This document shows positions 1 to 6,387 of a DNA stretch of 64,000 bases, one piece after another; position 1 is the stretch's first letter; each line of letters starts with the position of its first letter. The DNA comes from Trabulsiella odontotermitis (GTDB taxonomy: Bacteria > Pseudomonadota > Gammaproteobacteria > Enterobacterales > Enterobacteriaceae), in NCBI RefSeq assembly GCF_030053895.1, contig NZ_CP125781.1:744001-808000 (forward strand), written 5' to 3'. Both the position numbers and the translations under genes were made by a program. The notes under the pieces are model-generated. The model made no database searches and was not told the DNA's origin. It worked only from the letters and a program-made list of their open reading frames with translations.

Positions 1-1
1 G

Positions 2-1792
2 GTGGTGGTAAAAAAGGAGACGCAGTCTCAGTTCAAGGTTATTGAGCGGCTGCTGCGCCAGGTCGATGATGTGGTTATCTCCACTGATGCGGACCGGGAA
101 GGAGAAGTAATTGCCCGTGAATTGCTGGAATACTGCCGCTGGGACGGTCCTGTACAGCGGCTTTGGCTTTCTGCCCTTGATGAAATGAGCATCCGTGCAG
201 CTCTCCAGGATCTGCGACCGGGTGCCGAAACTCTTGGAATGTATCATGCGGGACTTGGTCGCGCTCGTGCCGACTGGCTCATTGGAATGAATCTGTCCCG
301 TCTGTATACACTGCTTGCAGTACAGTCAGGATTCGACTGTGTGATTTCTGTCGGGCGGGTGCAGACTCCCACCCTGGCACTGGTTGTCCGGCGTGATCGG
401 GAGATAGCGACATTCGTCCCAAAACCTTTCTGGCAGGTTAAGGCGCTTCTGAGTGCGGGAGGGAGAACTTTTCCGGCGCAATGGGTACCTGCAAAGGTTT
501 ATACCGACGAAGAAAAACGCTGTGTACACCAAAATATAGCGCAGCAGGTAGCGCATCTTTGCCGGCAGGCTGGAGCAGCGACCGTAACAGAATGTGAGAC
601 GAAGCGTGAAAAAGCGGCAGCGCCGCTGGCTTTTTCGCTCGGCACTTTACAACAGGCCTGTGGCCTGCTCTGGGATATGTCACCCCAGCAGGTGCTTGAC
701 ACTGCACAGAGCCTCTATGAGAAACACAAGGCAACCACTTATCCACGAACTGATTGTGGATACCTTCCTGAGTCTATGCGTGAGGAAATCCCCTCGGTTC
801 TTTCCGCTATTGGTCTGTCTGATCCAGAGTGTAGTTCTCTTCTTTCAGGTCTAAATACTTCGTTTGTTTCGCGTATATGGAACGACAAAAAAATCACAGC
901 TCACCATGGCATTATCCCTACCCGAAACGCGTTTAAGTTTTCTGCGTTAAGTGAGGCAGAGCGAAGGGTATACACCCTTATCCGCCGAAATTATCTGGCA
1001 CAATTTCTTCCCCTGCACGAATCTGATATTACTCGTCTGCAGTTTGACATTGGCGGGCAACTGTTCCGCACAACAGGAAGGACGGAGATTGTAATGGGCT
1101 GGAAGGTCCTGTTCAGTAAGGAGGAAGAGGATAGTGCAGGGGATGATGATCTCAGTATTGAACTTCCTCCTCTCAGGAAGGGTGACCGTTGCGGAGTAAA
1201 CGGTGCAGAGGTCGTGCAGCAAATGACTCGTCCGCCGGCTCACTATACTTTCGCAACACTCATCGGCGCTATGATGAACGCGTCAGCGTTTGTTACCGAT
1301 ATTGCTCTTCGTAAGGTACTGAAGGACAACGCCGGATTAGGCACGGAAGCCACCCGCGCTGGTATCGTTGAGCAACTGCTGAACCGCAGATTTATTGTGC
1401 GTAAAGGTAAGCAGCTTCGCGCGACTGATCTTGGTGCTGATGTCATTGATGCTCTGCCCTCGCAGTTAACCGACCCCGGAATGACTGCACTTTGGGAACA
1501 GGCTCTGGATGAAGTAGCAGAAGGACGCCTTACCCTGAATGATTTTTTGCAGCGACAGGTCGGATGGACCCGTAACCTTGTCAGCATGGGAGGACAGCAG
1601 CGGGTGAGCATTAGAATACCACCCACACCATCGTGCCCTTTATGTGGGGGGAAAACTCGCCTAAAAAAAGGACAGAAAGGAGAGTTTTGGGGGTGTACTC
1701 GTTATCCTGATTGCAAAGGAATCATCAACAACGACACCCAGAAACGTAAAAGCGCGCGTAGCTCTAAGGCTGTAAAACCAAAGAATAATTAA
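2..1792 (+). CDS. topB: DNA topoisomerase III (TopB-like), 5'-truncated by the window edge
   Basis: Type IA topoisomerases relax DNA and decatenate replicated molecules through a 5'-phosphotyrosine link; mobile elements of this family carry their own copy beside ssb. The visible 596 residues open inside the Toprim domain, where TDADREGE supplies the acidic metal-binding residues. The catalytic tyrosine lies in TTYPRTDC near visible residue 247. The C-terminus has a four-cysteine zinc-ribbon (CPLCGG, then CTRYPDC). The reading frame runs open to the first base and the N-terminal Toprim start is missing, so the GTG at position 2 is not a real start. The gene is followed by a structured intergenic region and then DUF3577 and ssb genes, the usual DNA-processing cluster of SPI-7-type ICEs. 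Confidence 0.93.
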   Translation: MVVKKETQSQFKVIERLLRQVDDVVISTDADREGEVIARELLEYCRWDGPVQRLWLSALDEMSIRAALQDLRPGAETLGMYHAGLGRARADWLIGMNLSRLYTLLAVQSGFDCVISVGRVQTPTLALVVRRDREIATFVPKPFWQVKALLSAGGRTFPAQWVPAKVYTDEEKRCVHQNIAQQVAHLCRQAGAATVTECETKREKAAAPLAFSLGTLQQACGLLWDMSPQQVLDTAQSLYEKHKATTYPRTDCGYLPESMREEIPSVLSAIGLSDPECSSLLSGLNTSFVSRIWNDKKITAHHGIIPTRNAFKFSALSEAERRVYTLIRRNYLAQFLPLHESDITRLQFDIGGQLFRTTGRTEIVMGWKVLFSKEEEDSAGDDDLSIELPPLRKGDRCGVNGAEVVQQMTRPPAHYTFATLIGAMMNASAFVTDIALRKVLKDNAGLGTEATRAGIVEQLLNRRFIVRKGKQLRATDLGADVIDALPSQLTDPGMTALWEQALDEVAEGRLTLNDFLQRQVGWTRNLVSMGGQQRVSIRIPPTPSCPLCGGKTRLKKGQKGEFWGCTRYPDCKGIINNDTQKRKSARSSKAVKPKNN

Positions 1793-1800
1793 TTCCTTGT

Positions 1801-2072
1801 CTCTCATTGCGGGGACAGGATGCCTTTGCTATTGTTGCGACGGCTCTGAAGCCGCACCTCGTGACTGCGGGTCCTGTGAGCATCAAATGCAGTGCTTGCA
1901 GGATACAGTCTTGTTGGCCGCGTCCACACCTGAACGTGAGTCAAAAAGGCACAAAACTCCGTGAAACCGTGCCGGGTCCTGAACACACCCCCGGAGCAAC
2001 TGCGTAAGCAGGTCAACATCAGGTCTAATGGTGCAGACCTCACAGGCGGTGCCGAAAGGTGCCGCTTTTTTT
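1801..2072 (+). other. Structured non-coding stretch ending in a terminator; possible small RNA or 3' UTR
   Basis: No convincing gene lies in 1793-2420. This part is rich in inverted repeats: ACAGGA at 1815-1820 against TCCTGT at 1872-1877, a hairpin CGGCT/AGCCG at 1841-1854, and AGGTCT/AGACCT just before the terminator at 2046-2072. The arrangement fits a processed 3' UTR of topB or an independent small RNA of roughly 250 nt. I do not recognise a named family, and no clear promoter was found. Confidence 0.35.
2046..2072 (+). terminator. Rho-independent terminator downstream of topB
   Basis: An 8-bp stem (2046-2053 with 2058-2065, two G-T wobbles) closes a GAAA tetraloop and is followed by a run of seven T. 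It would end transcripts coming from topB or from the structured stretch before it. Confidence 0.8.
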
Positions 2073-2173
2073 ATTTTTTGGCATTGATGATTTTTTACGC
2101 ACACCGGCGTTGACATCTGCTGCGTCTGAATAAATGATAAAGAGGCTAATCGTTGTCATCGACAACTGCCAAT

Positions 2174-2301
2174 GCCCTGGTGATTTGAGAAGGGCGCCTT
2201 CGGGTAATCACATGCCAATGCCACATAAAACCTGAGAGTGGCGCCTTCGGGTGGTAAACCTGTTTAACCTCTGAGAACAGGTACTCCTGGCGAGTTGAGG
2301 T
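2174..2301 (+). ncRNA. Three tandem pseudoknots, STAXI-type motif
   Basis: Three units share the order stem 1, stem 2 left arm, TGAGA, stem 1 right arm, small hairpin, stem 2 right arm. Unit 1 (2174-2211) pairs GCCCT with AGGGC and GTGATT with AATCAC. Unit 2 (2220-2255) pairs GCCAC with GTGGC and, weakly, ACC with GGT. Unit 3 (2259-2301) pairs CCTGT with ACAGG and ACCTC with GAGGT. Stem sequences differ between units but stay complementary, while TGAGA is fixed. Units 1 and 2 carry a TTCG tetraloop, and unit 3 has an ACTC/GAGT hairpin there. This matches my recollection of the STAXI motif (Ssb, Topoisomerase, Antirestriction, XerDC Integrase): repeated pseudoknots with UNCG loops near ssb and topoisomerase genes, which is this setting. 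It may act as RNA or as single-stranded DNA. Confidence 0.72.
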
Positions 2302-2420
2302 CCATTTCACAAATACAGCCAGTCGGCAATAATTTGCTGACTTCCCTGCGGGAAACGTTATCCCGCAAGGGATAGATGTTTCTCCGCTACCAGTTTAGTT
2401 TTTACTCCGGAGATAACATC

Positions 2421-2912
2421 ATGACTGCTACTACAACTGCATCTTCTTCCACCACCTCTTCCTCTGCCAGCCAGAAAAAAGAGTATTTCAATCTTAACGT
2501 AAGCGGTATCGGCTACCTGAGCTCGATTCGTCGTGTACAGGGCCAAAACGGTGAATTTACCTGCGCTGTCATTAATGCCCTGACTGGTCCTACCGACAAT
2601 GCGTCATACACTCGTTTCGATGTCACTGTTGCGGGCCCAGAGGCTACAAAACTCATCAACCGCTGCCAGAAGGCCGTGGATGAAGAGGAAAAAGTATTGC
2701 TGGGGTTTGTGCTGAGCGGCCTGAAAGCTGACGTGTTTACCCTTCAGTCGGGTGAACATTCCGGTGAATCCAGACCTTCTCTGAAGGCTCGCCTGATTAA
2801 GGTCGAGTTCATTAAGAAAGGCCAGGAAGTCGTTTACACAGCGCCAAATGCATCTCAAACCCCGGAACAAGGTTCTGCGGCTCCTAAAGACTACGATCCG
2901 AACTCGTTTTAA
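2421..2912 (+). CDS. DUF3577 family protein of ICE DNA-processing cluster
   Basis: The product is a 163-residue protein with a Ser/Thr-rich head (residues 2-20), then a compact domain beginning near EYFNLNVSGIGYLSSIRR, and an acidic tail. I recognise it as the DUF3577 family, found between topoisomerase and ssb genes in SPI-7/PAPI-1-type elements. Its function is not known; the mixed beta pattern and the location suggest a DNA-linked role, which is inference. The ATG at 2421 is chosen because GGAG sits eight bases upstream; an in-frame start farther upstream (2376) would add a tail without a ribosome binding site. It lies directly downstream of the three-pseudoknot motif. Confidence 0.85.
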   Translation: MTATTTASSSTTSSSASQKKEYFNLNVSGIGYLSSIRRVQGQNGEFTCAVINALTGPTDNASYTRFDVTVAGPEATKLINRCQKAVDEEEKVLLGFVLSGLKADVFTLQSGEHSGESRPSLKARLIKVEFIKKGQEVVYTAPNASQTPEQGSAAPKDYDPNSF

Positions 2913-2984
2913 TTCTTTTTTCTTACATCCGGTAAATCTCTTTCGGGAGATTTACCTCTCTCGATAACGTAACGGAGCTCTCGC

Positions 2985-3188
2985 ATGGGAAATCCATTCG
3001 GTTTACTGGCTTCAGAAGCTGGGTATCAATTACAGATCCAGGTTCTGTCCAGTCAGCGCGGTTTTTATATCGGAACCGCGAACGAAATGGGACCCGTGTC
3101 CCGTGAGTCAGTCGAATACTACAAAACCAGTCTGCAGGCCGATATTGCTCTTGAAAAAGGGGAATGGACGCAGCGTGAATATGATTAG
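2985..3188 (+). CDS. Small hypothetical protein between DUF3577 and ssb
   Basis: The 67-residue product (MGNPFGLLASEAGYQ...) has no signal peptide, membrane segment or motif I recognise. A GGAG ribosome binding site precedes the ATG, and the gene ends 17 bases before ssb, so the two are probably co-transcribed. Its regular composition and tight placement argue for a real gene. The position suggests a DNA-metabolism accessory, but no function can be given. Confidence 0.7.
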   Translation: MGNPFGLLASEAGYQLQIQVLSSQRGFYIGTANEMGPVSRESVEYYKTSLQADIALEKGEWTQREYD

Positions 3189-3205
3189 GTACAGGAGATT
3201 ACATC

Positions 3206-3754
3206 ATGGCAAGTCGCGGAATTAACAAAGTTATTCTCGTTGGCCATCTCGGTCAGGACCCCGAAGTACGTTATATGCCCAATAGCACAGCTGTTACAGG
3301 GTTCAGTATTGCAACGTCGGAGTCATGGCGTGATAAACAAAGCGGTGAAATGAAGGAAAACACTGAGTGGCATCGCGTTGTGTTGTTTGGCAAACTCGCC
3401 GAAATAGCCGGTGAATATCTGAAAAAAGGTTCACAGGTATACATTGAAGGCCATCTGCGGACCCGCAAATGGACTGATAACGGCGGGGTTGAACGCTGGA
3501 CAACAGAAGTTGTGGTTGGTGTGAACGGTACGATGCAGATGCTGGGTAGTCGTAATGCTCCAGCAGGTACCGGTAATGCTCAGCAGCCTGGGTCGGCGCA
3601 AGGAGGTTGGGGGCAGCCTCAGCAGCCTCAGCCTCAGCAGTCAGCTGCGCCACACAATCCTGCTAATGAACCTCCGATGGATTTTGATGATGACATACCG
3701 TTTCTGGGGCATGGTTATGGGATCTGCCGAAAAGCGATCTACGCCATTTCCTGA
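3206..3754 (+). CDS. ssb: Single-stranded DNA-binding protein
   Basis: Ssb coats single-stranded DNA during conjugative transfer and replication. The 182-residue product has a clear OB-fold at residues 1-115 (INKVILVGHLGQDPEVRY, then WHRVVLFGKLAEIAGEYLKKG), a Gly/Gln/Pro-rich linker, and the acidic tip motif DFDDDIPF. Normally DDIPF is the very C-terminus and docks partner proteins; here 16 further residues follow (LGHGYGICRKAIYAIS). I recall similar tails in other ICE-borne Ssb proteins, so this may be a family trait rather than a frameshift. The ATG at 3206 has AGGAG upstream. A strong terminator closes the unit. Confidence 0.95.
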   Translation: MASRGINKVILVGHLGQDPEVRYMPNSTAVTGFSIATSESWRDKQSGEMKENTEWHRVVLFGKLAEIAGEYLKKGSQVYIEGHLRTRKWTDNGGVERWTTEVVVGVNGTMQMLGSRNAPAGTGNAQQPGSAQGGWGQPQQPQPQQSAAPHNPANEPPMDFDDDIPFLGHGYGICRKAIYAIS

Positions 3755-3769
3755 TTGGATTTTACAGAG

Positions 3770-3794
3770 GCGCCAGTTTGACTGGCGCTTTTTT
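3770..3794 (+). terminator. Rho-independent terminator after ssb
   Basis: GCGCCAG (3770-3776) pairs perfectly with CTGGCGC (3782-3788) around a 5-base loop, followed by six T. Confidence 0.9.
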
Positions 3795-3832
3795 ATTCAA
3801 GATAATCATGGCAGGAGCGGGGTACTTTTTTA

Positions 3833-4075
3833 ATGCCAGTTATACTGAGAATTAACGGATTCAAATTTTTCTTTTACTCGAACGAGGGAAATCCTCTAGA
3901 ACCCGCTCATATTCATGTCCGTAACGCTGATGGTGAAGCGAAATTCTGGCTTGAAAATGAAGTTAAACTGAGCAGGAACGATGGCTTCGATGCCCGGACT
4001 CTTAAAGAGTTGACTAAGATGGTTCAACATAACCAGACGATGTTTGTGGAGGCCTGGAATGACTATTTCAGCTAA
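3833..4075 (+). CDS. DUF4160 protein, first gene of a probable toxin-antitoxin-like pair
   Basis: The 80-residue product shows the DUF4160 pattern: GFKFFFYSNEGNP, then PAHIHVRNADGEAKFWLE. The family is usually encoded beside DUF2442 and has been proposed as half of a toxin-antitoxin module on the basis of genomic context; I know of no settled mechanism. The stop codon overlaps the start of the next gene by 17 bases. The pair is flanked by terminators at 3770 and 4331, so it forms an isolated unit that looks inserted between ssb and the pil operon. The ribosome binding site is poor (AGGAG lies about 13 bases upstream). Confidence 0.85.
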   Translation: MPVILRINGFKFFFYSNEGNPLEPAHIHVRNADGEAKFWLENEVKLSRNDGFDARTLKELTKMVQHNQTMFVEAWNDYFS

Positions 4076-4307
4076 AAATGTACGATTTGATGAGACCACC
4101 ATGTGGGTCGAATTAAACGATGGCAGGGTGATGGGCGTACCAATCGCCTGGTTTCCTCGTCTGCTGAATGCCACAGACAAAGAACGTAATGACTATGAAC
4201 TGAGTAAACGTGGTATTCACTGGGATAATCTCGATGAGGATATCTCAGTCGATGGCTTGCTCGCTGGCCGTGGTGACGTGACCCATGTTCCACATCGCGT
4301 AGCCTGA
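4059..4307 (+). CDS. DUF2442 protein, partner of DUF4160
   Basis: The 82-residue product carries the DUF2442 signature: MTISAKNVRFDETTMWVELNDGR followed by VPIAWFPRLLNATDKERNDY and a WDNLDEDISVDGLL tail. It overlaps the upstream DUF4160 gene, indicating coupled translation. The pair is a candidate toxin-antitoxin module by context only; which partner would be the toxin is not clear. The start at 4059 is taken because the domain begins there. Confidence 0.85.
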   Translation: MTISAKNVRFDETTMWVELNDGRVMGVPIAWFPRLLNATDKERNDYELSKRGIHWDNLDEDISVDGLLAGRGDVTHVPHRVA

Positions 4308-4330
4308 TAATCATAAAGTCGCAGACTAAG

Positions 4331-4358
4331 GCGCCGGATTTTCCGGCGCTTTTCTTTT
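4331..4358 (+). terminator. Rho-independent terminator after DUF4160/DUF2442
   Basis: GCGCCGGA (4331-4338) pairs with TCCGGCGC (4342-4349) around a TTT loop, followed by a T-rich run. It insulates the small pair from the pil operon. Confidence 0.88.
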
Positions 4359-4509
4359 TAAGGTATTGCCAACTGGCTGGATAAATCGGTCTCGTGTAGC
4401 TCCTTTCCCTGCGCCCGAATACGGTGATAACCCTTGAAACTGGATATCCTGGTCTTTCGCGGTTGCCCCACCGAGGAAATTTTCTTCAGTTCGCAGTAAT
4501 AGTTTTGCA

Positions 4510-4568
4510 TTGTCCGAAAAGGCATCCCCGCCAGAATATCCGACTTGTTTCGGACAACTCCTGGGGAT
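4510..4568 (+). promoter_or_regulatory. Possible pseudoknot over the pilL ribosome binding site
   Basis: A perfect 10-bp inverted repeat, TTGTCCGAAA (4510-4519) and TTTCGGACAA (4548-4557), would form a hairpin with a 28-base loop. That loop contains ATCCCC (4524-4529), which is complementary to GGGGAT (4563-4568), the Shine-Dalgarno region of pilL. Folding both gives an H-type pseudoknot that hides the ribosome binding site. This suggests translational control of the pil operon; it is an inference from complementarity only. Confidence 0.5.
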
Positions 4569-4573
4569 TCCTG

Positions 4574-5923
4574 ATGGTAAAAATAAACCTGCAGACACGT
4601 TATCGGCTTGGGGCCATCACGCTTTGTCTGCTTGCCGCTGGCTGCACAGACTTTAGTTCTCGCTCTGAACCCATGAGCAGGCTTCAGGGCTCTCCCCGTG
4701 TTCAGGATCTTTATCAAAACCGTTCCCCTGAAGTTGTTCGATACGATCGTTACATACTTGCGAGTACGCGACCTGTAGATGCTCAGCGTGACCCACTGAA
4801 TCAGATTATCGATATCAGGATGCCTTTGCAGATGGTGAATACCATTGGGGAAGGTATGCGATACGTGATGCTTGAATCAGGTTATTCACTGTGTTCAGGC
4901 GAACCGGGTGTATTCTCTGAATTGTTCGTTAAACCATTACCGGCTGTGCAGCGTTCAATAGGACCTGTGAAGCTTGGAGATGCTTTACAAATCCTCGCCG
5001 GGCCTGCCTGGCGTATGCGCGTAGATGACCTGAATCGAGAAATTTGTTTTGTTCTGCGTGATGAATATCGACATCTTGCCCTCTCAACAACAGGTCCCTT
5101 GCAGGCGAGTGTAGCAAGTCATGGAACAGGGAAATCTGCTTCTACAGGCACACTACTTAACAGTTCTAAGGGACTTTCTGGTACTGGAAATAATAGCTAT
5201 CCGTTGCCTCCGGCTCGGCCAGAAAGTTCCATTTTGTCACCAGGGACACCAAAAGTTACCTCTCAAGCTGTTTCCCCTTTATCTGTTGCAACGACAGCAA
5301 AAACACCTCGTAACCCGTTCTCTGCCAGCGAGCCTGGGGAAAAATCTACGGTTCCGGTGCAGAAAACACAGGCAGGTCCCGCAGCTAAGTTAACATCTGG
5401 CAAGGTAAAACCATCAACAGAGTTGGCTCCTGCGCCTGCGCCGTCAGCATTGTCAGTTGCGTCAACACCTCTGAATAAAGCTGCACTTGGTGTGCCTTTA
5501 ACTCCATCTGGTGCAGTGAAACCAGGTGGAACGGTTCAGAACAGTAATCCACCGTCCACTGTCATCTCTCCTACTGCTCCGGTCAGCGGAAAAACTGTTT
5601 TCACTCCGGGAGCATTGCTTTCCTCGTTACCAGACGGACAGGCCTGGACCGCGCAGGCAGGCACTACGTTAAAAGAGACTCTGATCCAATGGGCTACATC
5701 GGTTCGCTGTGAGAGTGGCAGTAGTCCTACCTGGGTAGTTATCTGGCCAACGCCTGTGAACTACCGCATCGATGTACCATTTACGCTGCGCGGTAATTTC
5801 GAGTCGATTATCGTGCAGCTGTTTAGGTTATATCGCCCTGCAGAAAAACCCCTCTATGCAGCACCAAATCGTCTTCAGTGCCTGGTATTCGTGGACGATA
5901 AGCCGATTCAGGACGGGAAATGA
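4574..5923 (+). CDS. pilL: Type IV pilus lipoprotein PilL
   Basis: PilL is the first gene of thin-pilus operons in IncI1 plasmids and SPI-7-type ICEs and is an envelope lipoprotein needed for pilus biogenesis. The 449-residue product has a lipoprotein signal (LCLLAAGC near residue 23), a conserved N-terminal domain (about residues 55-165, the conjugal PilL family), a long Pro/Ser/Thr/Ala-rich linker (about 175-345), and a C-terminal domain resembling secretin-associated modules (residues about 350-449). The start at 4574 has GGGGA eight bases upstream; longer in-frame starts lack a ribosome site and would bury the lipobox. The start is preceded by a possible pseudoknot. Confidence 0.9.
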   Translation: MVKINLQTRYRLGAITLCLLAAGCTDFSSRSEPMSRLQGSPRVQDLYQNRSPEVVRYDRYILASTRPVDAQRDPLNQIIDIRMPLQMVNTIGEGMRYVMLESGYSLCSGEPGVFSELFVKPLPAVQRSIGPVKLGDALQILAGPAWRMRVDDLNREICFVLRDEYRHLALSTTGPLQASVASHGTGKSASTGTLLNSSKGLSGTGNNSYPLPPARPESSILSPGTPKVTSQAVSPLSVATTAKTPRNPFSASEPGEKSTVPVQKTQAGPAAKLTSGKVKPSTELAPAPAPSALSVASTPLNKAALGVPLTPSGAVKPGGTVQNSNPPSTVISPTAPVSGKTVFTPGALLSSLPDGQAWTAQAGTTLKETLIQWATSVRCESGSSPTWVVIWPTPVNYRIDVPFTLRGNFESIIVQLFRLYRPAEKPLYAAPNRLQCLVFVDDKPIQDGK

Positions 5924-5924
5924 T

Positions 5925-6368
5925 ATGGGATATGCGCTGCCAGTTTTCGCGCTTTGTCTTGTCATCATCTTGATAGCCGGTGATGCACAGCACCACTCAT
6001 CAGAGCATGTACGGCTTGCGCTGCAGCAGACTCAGCCTGAACAGCTTGCAGCAGACATGCTTCGGACTGCTGATGTCGTAAATAATTGGCGTCACGGGCG
6101 GTCCATAACAGATGGCCCCGTATCAACCGCACTGACTGGAATGCTGCCGTTACCAGACAGTCGCATCAAAAGCATTATTCAGAACGGTCGCCTGTGGATC
6201 TGGGTACCTGAAACAGACGGTGTTTATGCCGCGTTGCGCGCCCGCTCAGTGACTTCTGCGCTTGCCCTGACCGTAAGCGGCGGTCATCTGCGGATGGCGG
6301 ATGGCACTGATATGAACCTGTCTCTGCCGTCCGGTGTGACGGAAGGCAGCATTGTTTATCTTAACTAA
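5925..6368 (+). CDS. pilM: Type IV pilus protein PilM
   Basis: The 147-residue product is an IncI1-type PilM, unrelated to the actin-like PilM of Pseudomonas. It has one N-terminal hydrophobic segment (ALPVFALCLVIILIAG) and a small periplasmic domain ending in VTEGSIVYLN. The ATG at 5925 follows the pilL stop by one base, so translation is probably coupled. In R64 PilM is required for thin pilus formation, but its precise role is not known. Confidence 0.85.
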   Translation: MGYALPVFALCLVIILIAGDAQHHSSEHVRLALQQTQPEQLAADMLRTADVVNNWRHGRSITDGPVSTALTGMLPLPDSRIKSIIQNGRLWIWVPETDGVYAALRARSVTSALALTVSGGHLRMADGTDMNLSLPSGVTEGSIVYLN

Positions 6369-6387
6369 CAGAATCAGGGAGCTGCGG

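Noticed and set aside
1793..2420. Origin of transfer between topB and DUF3577
   Set aside because: No nick-site consensus or adjacent relaxase gene; the tandem pseudoknots explain the repeats better.
4424..4573. Upstream extension of pilL
   Set aside because: It has no ribosome site, displaces the lipobox, and overlaps the structured leader.
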